A stretch of DNA of 64,000 nucleotides, from the NCBI RefSeq assembly GCF_000745265.1, contig NZ_JQNN01000001.1, forward strand, positions 4,898,001-4,962,000, given 5' to 3'. Below are positions 18,793-26,745 of the stretch, in pieces. The notes under the pieces are model-generated. The model made no database searches. It was not told the DNA's origin and saw only the letters and a list, made by a program, of their open reading frames with translations. Each line of letters starts with the position of its first letter. Within the stretch, counting starts at the first letter, position 1. This DNA comes from Massilia sp. 9096 (GTDB taxonomy: Bacteria > Pseudomonadota > Gammaproteobacteria > Burkholderiales > Burkholderiaceae_D). A program made the position numbers and the translations under genes.

Positions 18793-19566
18793 ATGGACAT
18801 CCAGACCAGCAAAACGGACGGCATCCTCACCATCGAATTCAACCGCCCCGAGCGCAAGAACGCGATCACCGGCGCCATGTATTCGACGATGGCCGCAGCC
18901 CTGCGCGACGCCGAGGGCGACGCCGGCGTGCGCGCCATCCTCATCACCGGCAAGCCGGAGATCTTCACCGCCGGGAACGACCTCGACGATTTCCTGAACA
19001 ACGTCGGCGAAGGCAAGATGACCGAGGACCGCCCGGTGTTCCAGTTCATGAGCGCGCTCGAATCGAGCAGCAAGCCGGTCGTCGCGGCCGTGGCCGGCGC
19101 CGCGGTCGGCATCGGCACCACGATGCTGATGCACTGCGACCTGGTGTACGCGGCCGACACGGCCAGGTTCTCGATGCCGTTCGCGCAGCTGGGCCTGTGC
19201 CCGGAGTTCGCATCGTCGCTGCTGGTCGCGCAAGCGGCCGGCTATACGCGCGCGGCCGAAAAGCTGCTGCTGGGCGAAGCCTTCGGCGCCCAGGAAGCGT
19301 TCGAGATGGGGATCGTGGCCAAGGTGCTGCCATCTAGCGAGCTGCTGGCCTTCGCGCAAAGGCAGGCGGCCAAGCTGGTCAAATTGCCGCCGGCGTCGAT
19401 CCGCACGACCAAGGCGCTGATGAAGCGTTCGCGCGCGGCGTTGGTCAAGGAGACCATCGCGGCGGAGAACGAGCGCTTTTCGGCGATGCTGGTCGGGGAC
19501 GAGGCCAAGGAGGCGTTCACGGCGTTCTTCGAGAAGAGGAAGCCGGATTTCAGCAGGTTCGACTGA
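18793..19566 (+). CDS. Enoyl-CoA hydratase / isomerase family protein
   Basis: This crotonase-fold enzyme has 257 residues. The oxyanion-hole motif appears as FTAGNDLDDF and AGAAVGIGTTMLMHCDLVYAAD; the ending KRKPDFSRFD is common in crotonases that sit beside fad operons. It has its own ribosome-binding site (AAGGAGA) after the fad terminator, so it may be transcribed separately. It probably takes part in fatty acid or related CoA ester degradation; the substrate is not known. Confidence 0.9.
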   Translation: MDIQTSKTDGILTIEFNRPERKNAITGAMYSTMAAALRDAEGDAGVRAILITGKPEIFTAGNDLDDFLNNVGEGKMTEDRPVFQFMSALESSSKPVVAAVAGAAVGIGTTMLMHCDLVYAADTARFSMPFAQLGLCPEFASSLLVAQAAGYTRAAEKLLLGEAFGAQEAFEMGIVAKVLPSSELLAFAQRQAAKLVKLPPASIRTTKALMKRSRAALVKETIAAENERFSAMLVGDEAKEAFTAFFEKRKPDFSRFD

Positions 19567-19593
19567 ACGGCTTTACTGTCCGGACAGCCGAAC

Positions 19594-19613
19594 GATCCCG
19601 CCCGCACGGGATC
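19594..19613. other. Short perfect hairpin between hydratase and membrane protein genes
   Basis: GATCCCG (19594-19600) and CGGGATC (19607-19613) pair around a six-base loop, just after a weaker CGGCT/AGCCG repeat. No T run follows, so this is not a classical terminator. It could slow transcription or protect RNA ends. Confidence 0.35.
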
Positions 19614-19652
19614 AAACCAGCAGCGCCAGGTCATCTGGCGAGGGAGGGCACC

Positions 19653-20210
19653 ATGAACCTGCTGCTGGCATTCATGCCGTTCATCGTTTTCGTGATCGTC
19701 GAGCGCCTGCTGAGCATCCCGGTCGGGCTGGCCGCTGGCGCGGTGGCGGCGGCCGCCTTGCTGATGCGCGACCTGATCACGCCGGGGCGCAGCGTCAAGC
19801 TGCTCGAGGTCGGGACCTTGCTGCTGTTCGGCGGACTGACGCTGCTGCATCTGGCCATGGGCGAGCAATGGACAATCGTTGACGTGCGCCTGCGCGTGGA
19901 TGCCGGCCTGCTGCTGATCGTGCTGTCGACGATGGTGCTGGGCCGGCCGTTCTCGCTGCAGTACGCACGCGAGCGCGCCGCGCCCGAACATTGGGAACGT
20001 CCCGATTTCCTACGCGTGAATTACGTGATCAGCGCCGCCTGGGCGTTGGCCTTTGGCGTGCTGGTGGTGGCCGACGTCGTGATCGATGTGATGCCGGGGC
20101 TGCCGCGCGCGGGCGGCATCTTGGCGATCGTGGCCGCGCTATGGACGGCGGCCTGGTTTACGGGCTGGTATCCGGAACAGCACCAGCGCCGGATGGCGGG
20201 CCGAACCTGA
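19653..20210 (+). CDS. Hypothetical integral membrane protein (185 residues)
   Basis: I do not recognise a named family with certainty. The protein has about six hydrophobic segments (residues 3-22, 24-42, 52-70, 80-98, 128-146, 152-170), no signal peptide and a short polar C-terminus (YPEQHQRRMAGRT). The ATG follows a GAGGGAG ribosome-binding site at good spacing. It points the same way as the enoyl-CoA hydratase and faces the small membrane protein on the other strand. Confidence 0.75.
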   Translation: MNLLLAFMPFIVFVIVERLLSIPVGLAAGAVAAAALLMRDLITPGRSVKLLEVGTLLLFGGLTLLHLAMGEQWTIVDVRLRVDAGLLLIVLSTMVLGRPFSLQYARERAAPEHWERPDFLRVNYVISAAWALAFGVLVVADVVIDVMPGLPRAGGILAIVAALWTAAWFTGWYPEQHQRRMAGRT

Positions 20211-20226
20211 TCCGCCGCGACACATC

Positions 20227-20379
20227 TCAGTTGCGGGCAACCTGCACGGTCGCGTCGTGGGTGACGGCGGCCATCTCGCGCGCATCCTGGCGCATATCGT
20301 CACGTACCGACAGCACCAGCAGGGCCGAAATCATCAGAACGCTCACACCCGACACACCAGCCATAAACATGATTTTCAT
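20227..20379 (-). CDS. Small single-pass membrane protein (50 residues)
   Basis: The gene reads on the minus strand from an ATG at 20379 to a TGA ending at 20227. A clean GGAG ribosome-binding site lies eight to eleven bases before the start. The product begins MKIMFMAGVSGVSVLMISAL and continues with a hydrophobic helix to about residue 24, then a charged tail containing RDDMRQDAREMA. The arrangement is a short membrane anchor with a small soluble tail. Family and role are unknown. It is convergent with the membrane protein gene that ends at 20210. Confidence 0.6.
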   Translation of the reverse strand: MKIMFMAGVSGVSVLMISALLVLSVRDDMRQDAREMAAVTHDATVQVARN

Positions 20380-20779
20380 GAAATTCTCCGTTGAGCAGCG
20401 ACCGATGTGCTGCTGTTCGAAATCATAGCGCTCAATTTGTATTTCCCGGTAGCACTTTCTTTCTGAGGCGCAAAAAAAGTTCCTAAAAGCAGCAATTTCC
20501 CCACACTCGGCATGGCGCCGTTATCGATGCTTGCACGCAAGGCACGAGCTTTCCACTAGGCATCGTGATGCGGCCGCTTGACTTTGGCTTGCGGTATCGC
20601 AAACGCCGTTCGCACGCGGCTACACGCAACGTCCCAGGTGGCTAGCCCGCATTCCACGCCCAATGCAAGATGAGTGATTGACATCAAAGTGACACAAAGA
20701 AGCGCTACCATGGGCCAAGCTCTGGTGTGCCGCGCCTATTCGGAACACGGTAGAGTAGACGACTCGGCAAGGAGCTCAC
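20380..20779. other. 400-bp gap before the CYTH-CHAD gene
   Basis: There are no convincing coding frames. The left part must hold the promoter of the minus-strand small gene; a TATGAT on that strand lies close upstream of its ribosome-binding site, but no good -35 was found. The right part contains a TTGACA at about 20677 and the ribosome-binding site (AAGGAG) of the next gene. Nothing else stood out. Confidence 0.4.
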
Positions 20780-22321
20780 ATGGAATGCGAAATCAAGCTG
20801 GCGGTCAATGCGACCGGCGCTACCCAAATTACGAAGTCGCCGGTACTGCGTGAACACGCAGTCTCGAAACCGGAGGAGCGCGACCACGTCGACCAGTATT
20901 TCGATACCCCCGACTTCACGCTGTGGAAGCACGGGTTCGCGCTGCGCGTGCGCACCGACGGCAACCATCACGTGCAGACGCTCAAGGGCGGCGGCAGCGC
21001 GCTGGCCGGGCTGCACCGGCGCACCGAACTCGAAGCCGACGTCCCGACCGACCAGCCCGACCCCGAGCTGTTCGCGCGCCAGCTGCACCAGGTGCTGCCC
21101 GACCTCGCGCACAAGCTCGGCGCCAAGCTGGGCGACGGCCACCACATCCAGCTCGAGCCGGTCTTTGTCAACCGCACCAAGCGCACCAGCTGGCTGATCG
21201 CACTGCCGGACGGGGGTGGCCAGGTCGAGTGCGCGCTCGACATCGGCGAGCTGCAGCGCGGCGACCATGCGGTGCCGGTACGCGAACTCGAACTCGAGAT
21301 GAAGAGCGGCGACCCGGCCATGCTGTACGACCTGGCGCGCCAGGTGCACGAGGCCACGCCGGTGCGCATCGAGAACATCAGCAAGGCCGAACGCGGTTAC
21401 GCAATGGCGGCCGAGGCGGCCAAGCCGCAGGCCGTCAAGGCCGCGCCGGTCAAGCTCGGACGCAAGGCCAGCATGGGCGAAGCGCTGGCCGAGATCGTGC
21501 GCAACTGCCTGCAGCAGATGCAAGCCAACGAGCGCGGCGTGCTGACCGGCGGCGTCGAAAGCCTGCACCAGATGCGCGTCGGCCTGCGCCGCCTGCGCGC
21601 GGCCCTGGCGATGGTGCGCGACATGGTGCAATTGCCCGAGCCGATGGCGGCCGACATCGAGTGGCTGGCCGCCGAACTCGGCGACGCCCGCAACTGGGAC
21701 GTTTTCATCGACACGCTGCTGCCGGCGCTGCCGCTGGCGGATGAACACCAGCCGGCGATGGAGCGCGTACGGGTGGCGGCGCGCGAGGAAGCCGAGCGTC
21801 ATCGCTCGCGCGTGCGCGGGGCCGTGAACAGCCCGCGCTATACCACGCTGATGCTGGCGCTGGGCGGCTGGATCGCCGGGCGCGGCTGGCAGCAGCCGGG
21901 CCTGCCGTCGGAGCCGCTCGACCAGCGCGTCGCCAAGGCCGCGCCGCAGCTGGTGCAGCACGCGGCCGCGCGCGTACGCAAGCGCGCGCGCCAGCTCGAC
22001 CTGAGCCGGCCGGAGTGCCTGCACAAGGTGCGCATCGCCGCCAAGAAGGAGCGCTATGCGCGCGAGTTCTTCGCCACCCTCGGCCACGGCAAGCGCGGCG
22101 CGCGGCGCCACGAGCTCTTGAGCGGCATGCAGGACGAGCTCGGCGAGATCAACGACGCCGCCGTCGCGCGCGAGCTGGTCGCCGAGTTGCGCGAGCGCGT
22201 GCCGCAGGAATCGGCGCTGCTCGGCTTCATCGAAGGCGTGCTGGCCGAACGTGCGGTCCAGGCGTTGCCGCGTGCGCGCAAGCATGTGCAGCGCAATCTG
22301 CGCGAGCGCGCCGGGTTTTGA
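20780..22321 (+). CDS. CYTH and CHAD domain protein (inorganic triphosphatase-like)
   Basis: This protein has 513 residues. The N-terminal CYTH domain (about 1-205) has the signature ExExK as ECEIK at residues 2-6 and the typical HVDQYFDTPDF. The helical CHAD domain (about 230-510) has the histidine-rich pattern SLHQMRVGLRRLRAAL and LHKVRIAAKKERYA. E. coli YgiF, with the same pair of domains, hydrolyses inorganic triphosphate; CHAD domains bind polyphosphate and can localise to polyphosphate or PHA granules. The second point is of interest because phaM is also in this window. Confidence 0.9.
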   Translation: MECEIKLAVNATGATQITKSPVLREHAVSKPEERDHVDQYFDTPDFTLWKHGFALRVRTDGNHHVQTLKGGGSALAGLHRRTELEADVPTDQPDPELFARQLHQVLPDLAHKLGAKLGDGHHIQLEPVFVNRTKRTSWLIALPDGGGQVECALDIGELQRGDHAVPVRELELEMKSGDPAMLYDLARQVHEATPVRIENISKAERGYAMAAEAAKPQAVKAAPVKLGRKASMGEALAEIVRNCLQQMQANERGVLTGGVESLHQMRVGLRRLRAALAMVRDMVQLPEPMAADIEWLAAELGDARNWDVFIDTLLPALPLADEHQPAMERVRVAAREEAERHRSRVRGAVNSPRYTTLMLALGGWIAGRGWQQPGLPSEPLDQRVAKAAPQLVQHAAARVRKRARQLDLSRPECLHKVRIAAKKERYAREFFATLGHGKRGARRHELLSGMQDELGEINDAAVARELVAELRERVPQESALLGFIEGVLAERAVQALPRARKHVQRNLRERAGF

Positions 22322-22801
22322 TGGCGCCTTCACCGCCAGGAACCGGCTTTTCCGACCGGCGCCAGGCTGGTCGTGAAGGCGGGCGGCATGCACGGCGTCC
22401 GTGAAGCCGGCCGTCTCGTGCGGGTAAGCCGCGCGTTTCTCAAGCGCGCTTCTCGTGCAGGTTCGTCGAGCAAGACGCTCGAGCCTGGATTCATGCGTTC
22501 TCCCGCGATTGTGGCTTGCGGATCTTGCCACAATCGCGGGGCATGTTGCGGAATTGGTGCCGGTATGTTTCCCGACCGCCGGCGCCGGTAGGGCGGCCAA
22601 GCCGCCTGGCTCTTTTCCCTAGGAGCGAGGCCTATTTTGGCGGTCGTATGTGACAGGCGTTTGACGTTTTCGTGACGTTTTCATGCGTAATGACTGGGCT
22701 TTAGCCGCCAGGTTCTTGCCTCTTTTCCCTTTTCCCTTAAGCAAAAAGCACAGATAATCTTCGTTTGCCGGTGTCGAACCGCCGTTGTCCAGGAGAATCC
22801 A
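22322..22801. other. 480-bp intergenic region with a strong inverted repeat
   Basis: There is no convincing gene; short open frames lack ribosome-binding sites and family features. The left part contains several short GC-rich inverted repeats, and the middle contains the 14-bp inverted repeat listed separately. The right part carries an AGGAG before the GTG start at 22802. Confidence 0.4.
22502..22540. repeat. Perfect 14-bp inverted repeat
   Basis: CCCGCGATTGTGGC (22502-22515) is exactly complementary to GCCACAATCGCGGG (22527-22540) around an 11-base loop. There is no T run on either side, so a simple terminator is unlikely. It could be a structured RNA element, a repeat-family member or a protein-binding site. 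Confidence 0.6.
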
Positions 22802-24520
22802 GTGCAAGACCACGATCAAGACCACGATCAAGCCCAAGAGCGCGACCGCAAACGCACTGCGGCCGGCCAGCCGGCCAGCCCAGCGCGCCGCAAGATCTTT
22901 CAGGCCGCCGCCGCGGTCGGGCTCTCGGGCTCGCTGCCGGTCGGCGCCGAGGCGGCCCAGGGCAGTCACGGCGATGGCAAGACGGATGCGGCCACTGGTG
23001 CGGCCACCAAGGGTTCGCTCGACGCCAAGCTCAAGGCGAACGTCAAGAACGTCGTCGTGATCTACCTGGAAAACCGCAGCTTCAACAACCTGTTCGCCGA
23101 TTTCCCCGGCCTGGCGCAGCCGCTGTCGGCGGTGTCCGCGCAAGCCGCGCAGCAGAAGGACCGCGACGGCTCGGTCCTGCCGGCGCTGCCGAAGGTCTGG
23201 GGCGGCATGGTGCCGGCGCGCCAGAACCTGGGCGGCAAGGATTACCTGATCAAGGAAGACCAGATCCATGGCTTGCCGAATGCGCCGTTCAAGCTGACGG
23301 ATGCCGAGGGCAAGCCGCTGCCGGAAGGCCTGGTCACGCGCGACCTGTGCCACCTGTTCTATCACAACCAGATGCAGATCAATGGCGGCAAGAACGACGG
23401 CTTCGTCGCCTGGGCCGACAGCGGCGGCCTGGTCATGGGCCGTTACGGCGAGACTTCGAAGAACCTGGGCCTGTTCCAGATCGCGCGCGAGTACACGCTG
23501 TGCGACAACTTCTTCATGGCCGCTTTCGGCGGCTCCTACCTGAACCACCAGTTCCTGGTCAGCGCGCGCACGCCCGAGTATTTCAATGCGCACGCAACGC
23601 CGGCCGCCAAGAAGATCGCCGTGCTGGACGACGGCCCGCAGGGCTATCGTCTCAAGCAAGCGCCGGATTCGCCCAAGTCCGCGCTGGAGGGCAAGCCGAA
23701 GTTCGTCAACAACGGGACCATCACCCCGGACGGCTACGCGGTCAACACGATGGCGCCGCCGTACCAGCCGACCTGGGTGCGCCCGGCGCCGGGCGGCGAT
23801 CCGCAGATGGCCGACCCGGACGACCCGTCGGTGCTGCCGCCGCAGACCTACGACACCATCGGCGACCTGCTGTCCCGGCGCGGCGTGAGCTGGGCCTGGT
23901 ACGCCGGCGCATTCCAGGCGGCGCTGGACGGCCGCGGCGAAGGCACGCGTCCGAACTTCCAGTTCCACCACCAGCCGTTCAACTACTTCAAGCAGTTCGC
24001 GCCGGGCACGCCCGCGCGCGCCGAGCACTTGCGCGACGGCGGCCTGGGCGACAGCCCGATCTCGAACAAATTCATCGCCGATGCGCTGGCCGGGAAGCTG
24101 CCGGCGGTCGCGTTTTACAAGCCGCAGGGCAACCTGAACCTGCACGCCGGCTACTCGGACATCGAATCCGGCGACGCCCACGTCGCCAACGTGATCGCCC
24201 ACCTGAAGCAGTCGCCGCAGTGGAAGGACATGGTCATCGTGGTCACCTTCGACGAGAACGGCGGCTGGTGGGACCACGTGGCGCCGCCCAAGGGCGACCG
24301 TTGGGGGCCGGGCACGCGTATCCCGGCGATCGTGATCTCGCCATACGCCAAGAAGGGCGCCGTCGACCACAATTTCTACGACACCACCTCGATCCTGCGC
24401 TTCATCACGCGCCTGCACGATTTGCCGCTGCTGGAAGGCATCGCGGCGCGCAACGCGGCCTTCGAAGCGCGCGGCGCGCGTCCGCCCGGCGACTTGACCG
24501 GGACGCTCAGTTTCCGCTGA
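22802..24520 (+). CDS. Alkaline phosphatase/phospholipase C-like phosphoesterase, Tat-exported
   Basis: This protein has 572 residues and belongs to the phosphoesterase family that includes acid phosphatase AcpA and bacterial phospholipases C. The GTG start at 22802 follows AGGAG at six bases. Residues 1-28 are polar and contain a DHDQ repeat; RRKIFQ starts a Tat-type signal that ends near GAEAA. The catalytic core has VVVIYLENRSFNNLFADFPG and, near the C-terminus, VTFDENGGWWDHVAPP. It probably acts in the periplasm or outside the cell on phosphate esters; whether it prefers phospholipids cannot be decided. Confidence 0.87.
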   Translation: MQDHDQDHDQAQERDRKRTAAGQPASPARRKIFQAAAAVGLSGSLPVGAEAAQGSHGDGKTDAATGAATKGSLDAKLKANVKNVVVIYLENRSFNNLFADFPGLAQPLSAVSAQAAQQKDRDGSVLPALPKVWGGMVPARQNLGGKDYLIKEDQIHGLPNAPFKLTDAEGKPLPEGLVTRDLCHLFYHNQMQINGGKNDGFVAWADSGGLVMGRYGETSKNLGLFQIAREYTLCDNFFMAAFGGSYLNHQFLVSARTPEYFNAHATPAAKKIAVLDDGPQGYRLKQAPDSPKSALEGKPKFVNNGTITPDGYAVNTMAPPYQPTWVRPAPGGDPQMADPDDPSVLPPQTYDTIGDLLSRRGVSWAWYAGAFQAALDGRGEGTRPNFQFHHQPFNYFKQFAPGTPARAEHLRDGGLGDSPISNKFIADALAGKLPAVAFYKPQGNLNLHAGYSDIESGDAHVANVIAHLKQSPQWKDMVIVVTFDENGGWWDHVAPPKGDRWGPGTRIPAIVISPYAKKGAVDHNFYDTTSILRFITRLHDLPLLEGIAARNAAFEARGARPPGDLTGTLSFR

Positions 24521-24541
24521 TCTCGTTCTCGACCACCACGA

Positions 24542-24566
24542 AGCGGCCCATGCGGCTGCTTTTTTG
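24542..24566 (+). terminator. Rho-independent terminator after the phosphoesterase
   Basis: AGCGGCC (24542-24548) pairs with GGCTGCT (24554-24560) with one G-T wobble and a five-base loop, followed by a T-rich stretch. Confidence 0.65.
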
Positions 24567-24711
24567 TTTTTGTTTCCTGCAGGCTAACGCGCGCTGTGTT
24601 GCAAAACACGGCGCTACACTAGCTCGGCGTTGTAATTTTTATATGCGCTTTTGCGCACGGCGCCCCGCCGTCAAGCGCCAACTTTCAATTCGATGAAATC
24701 AGGAGAACAAA

Positions 24712-25458
24712 ATGCAAAACAATAAAACCTTGAAAGGGCTGCTTGCCGTGTCGGCAGTGGCCGCCATGTTCAGCAGCTTCGGCGTGCACGCCCAATCCGC
24801 TACCACCGCCGCCGGCCAGAACATGGGCCAGATGGGCACCGGCACCGGTAGCCAGGCCGCCCCGAACACCTCGGGCAAGACCACCTCGGCCGGCACCATG
24901 GGCAACAGCAACAGCACCGGCATGGAAAGCCGTCCGGAAGCCGGCTCGTCGAGCATGGGCCAATCCGGCGCAGCCGGCGCCACCGGTTCGTCGGGTGCTT
25001 CGCTGAGCAGCGGCGACAAGAAAGCCATGATGGACATGGCCCAGGCTGACATCAACGAAGTCGCAGCCGGCAAGATCGCCGTCAGCAAGGCCCAGAGCGC
25101 CAGCGTCAAGGCCTACGCCCAGCAGATGATCGACGACCACAGCGCCGCGCTGACCAAGGTGCAAGCCGTGGCCCAGCAAAAAGGCGTGACCCTGCCGACC
25201 GAGCCGGATTCGGCCCACAAGGCCATGGCCGCCAAGCTGGAAAAGATGAGCGGCGACGCTTTCGACAAAGCCTATATGCAGAATGGCGGCGTCAAGGACC
25301 ACAGCATGGTCCAGAAAAAGCTGATGGCCGATGCCAAGAAGATCAAGGATGCGGACGTCAAGGCCCTGGCCGACCAGCACGCACCGGTGGTCGACCAGCA
25401 CCTGAAATCGGCCCAGCAGATGGACATGACCAAGTCGGGTACGACTTCGGGCAAATAA
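24712..25458 (+). CDS. Secreted DUF4142 domain protein
   Basis: This protein has 248 residues. A Sec signal peptide ends near residue 28 (GVHAQS), followed by a low-complexity stretch rich in Gly, Ser, Thr and Met to about residue 98, then a helical DUF4142 domain (KKAMMDMAQADINEVAAGK onward) with the repeated short motif DHS (MIDDHSAAL, VKDHSMVQ) of this ferritin-like family. DUF4142 proteins are periplasmic or secreted and often stress-linked, but have no defined reaction. The gene stands alone between two terminators. Confidence 0.85.
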   Translation: MQNNKTLKGLLAVSAVAAMFSSFGVHAQSATTAAGQNMGQMGTGTGSQAAPNTSGKTTSAGTMGNSNSTGMESRPEAGSSSMGQSGAAGATGSSGASLSSGDKKAMMDMAQADINEVAAGKIAVSKAQSASVKAYAQQMIDDHSAALTKVQAVAQQKGVTLPTEPDSAHKAMAAKLEKMSGDAFDKAYMQNGGVKDHSMVQKKLMADAKKIKDADVKALADQHAPVVDQHLKSAQQMDMTKSGTTSGK

Positions 25459-25497
25459 CACGACTGACCGACCGGAAACGCTCGGCCAACTGTCGCG

Positions 25498-25532
25498 AAC
25501 CGCTGTTCCGGATGTCGGGGCAGCGGTTTTTT
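25498..25532 (+). terminator. Rho-independent terminator after the DUF4142 gene
   Basis: AACCGCTG (25498-25505) pairs with CAGCGGTT (25521-25528), with a run of six T at 25527-25532. Confidence 0.8.
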
Positions 25533-25610
25533 CATTGTGGAAATGTTAACGATGTGGCTTAGGGGTGCCGACGGCCTGCCCCGCGCTGACGCATGCACGA
25601 TCGCATTGGA

Positions 25611-26410
25611 TCAATGCATGTCGGACTGCAGCTTTTCCTGGTATTTGATTTTGACAAACGGACGCGATCGGAAGAGGTACCCGATGCGCTTGAAGTACTT
25701 TCGTACGTAGTACATGTAATTCCGGCCGCGCATTTCGCTCAGCTCTTTTATCCTATCGGACGACTCACCGATGTTCGAAGCAAGCGAGGCCGAGGTCAGG
25801 CCAATCGAATACGGCACCAGGACTTTTACAGGGAAGAATTCTTCCTGAAAGTATTCCCATTTGTCCGCCACGACGTAGATCGGAAAGAGTTTTTCGACCA
25901 TCATTTGCGCCGCTGCTTTGGTAATGAAATAACCATGCGCGCAGACGCCGCGATAGGCTTCATACAGCCGGTGCTGGTTGTGGAGGCGATCTTCGGTATT
26001 CTCGTCGTAGCGCTTCGCATGGCTCAGCAGTACCGCGATGGGAAGGCTGGCCGGGTAATGCCACGCCAGGTTCGACAGCGTCGCCGGCAGCTGGTCATCC
26101 AACAGATTGGCATCGTCTTCCAGCACGAGCGCATGCGGAATGTCTTCAGCGACCATCTTGCGGTAAATGTTCATGTGGCTGAGCGCGCAGCCGATTTCAT
26201 CCTTCGACAGTTCCCGGTTAAAACGCCAGATCGCCTTTTCGGGATCGTAGGAAGCCGCCAGTTCTTCAGCCGATAAGGCTTTGCCATAGACGGCTTCCGT
26301 GATCGCATACGGAATGCTCAACTTCCGCAATTGCGTTTCGAGATGTTCGCGACGTTCTTTATCTTGGGCAGGCTGATAACGAAAGCGGGAATGTTGTTTT
26401 CGGTACGCAT
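25611..26410 (-). CDS. Glycosyltransferase family 25 (LPS-type), apparent N-terminal frameshift
   Basis: This family transfers sugars, often galactose, to lipopolysaccharide or related glycans. On the minus strand an ATG at 26410 begins MRTENNIPAFVISLP, the expected family start. The rest of the family sequence (DKERREHLETQL, then ELSKDEIGCALSHMNIYRKM, ALVLEDDANLLD, GYFITKAAAQ) lies in a different frame. Adding one base at the CCC run (26366-26368 on the plus strand) would join the two parts. About 250 residues after this point are intact and look functional. Either a base is missing in the assembly or the gene is a recent pseudogene or a slippage switch. The second frame extends further upstream to 26507, but without family features. 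Confidence 0.7.
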
Positions 26411-26745
26411 GGAAGAGTGAAGACCTACAATGACTTGGAAGGCAATATTTCAAAATAATCAAGCGGATCGCCAGGGAAGTCATCGATTGGCCGGGACCGC
26501 AAGGCACGCGAAACCACTTGAATGGATAGGCGTCGGGGCAATGCGCATGATTGATCTGCGTAATTATAGCTTGGAAGAGATTACAAATGCATCGTGGAAA
26601 TATCCATGCGGCGATAAGTCAGGTCGGAGGAATCCGCTTTCAATCCTGCACGTCGCGGCCGGCTTTGACGGCCCCATCCATTGTCGATAACATTCCTGCA
26701 ATAACATCGGTAGCGCTAACGCGCCGACACAACCAGGAGACGACG
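26411..26745. other. 335-bp divergent intergenic region
   Basis: This spacer lies between the minus-strand glycosyltransferase and the plus-strand GH2 gene. There are no convincing coding frames. It should hold both promoters and contains the TAGCGCTA palindrome near the GH2 end. Confidence 0.4.
26708..26721. promoter_or_regulatory. Candidate LacI-type operator upstream of the GH2 gene
   Basis: CGGTAGCGCTAACG is a 14-bp palindrome with one mismatched pair and the central GCGC common in LacI-family operators for carbohydrate genes. It lies 25 bp before the GH2 start codon. No LacI gene is present in the window. Confidence 0.35.

Noticed and set aside
22373..22591. A 72-codon frame in the spacer before the phosphoesterase.
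   Set aside because: It has no ribosome-binding site, runs through the inverted repeat and has no protein-like pattern.
26551..26745. A 65-codon N-terminal extension of the GH2 protein.
   Set aside because: The ATG at 26746 has a ribosome-binding site and gives a proper signal peptide; the extension does not.
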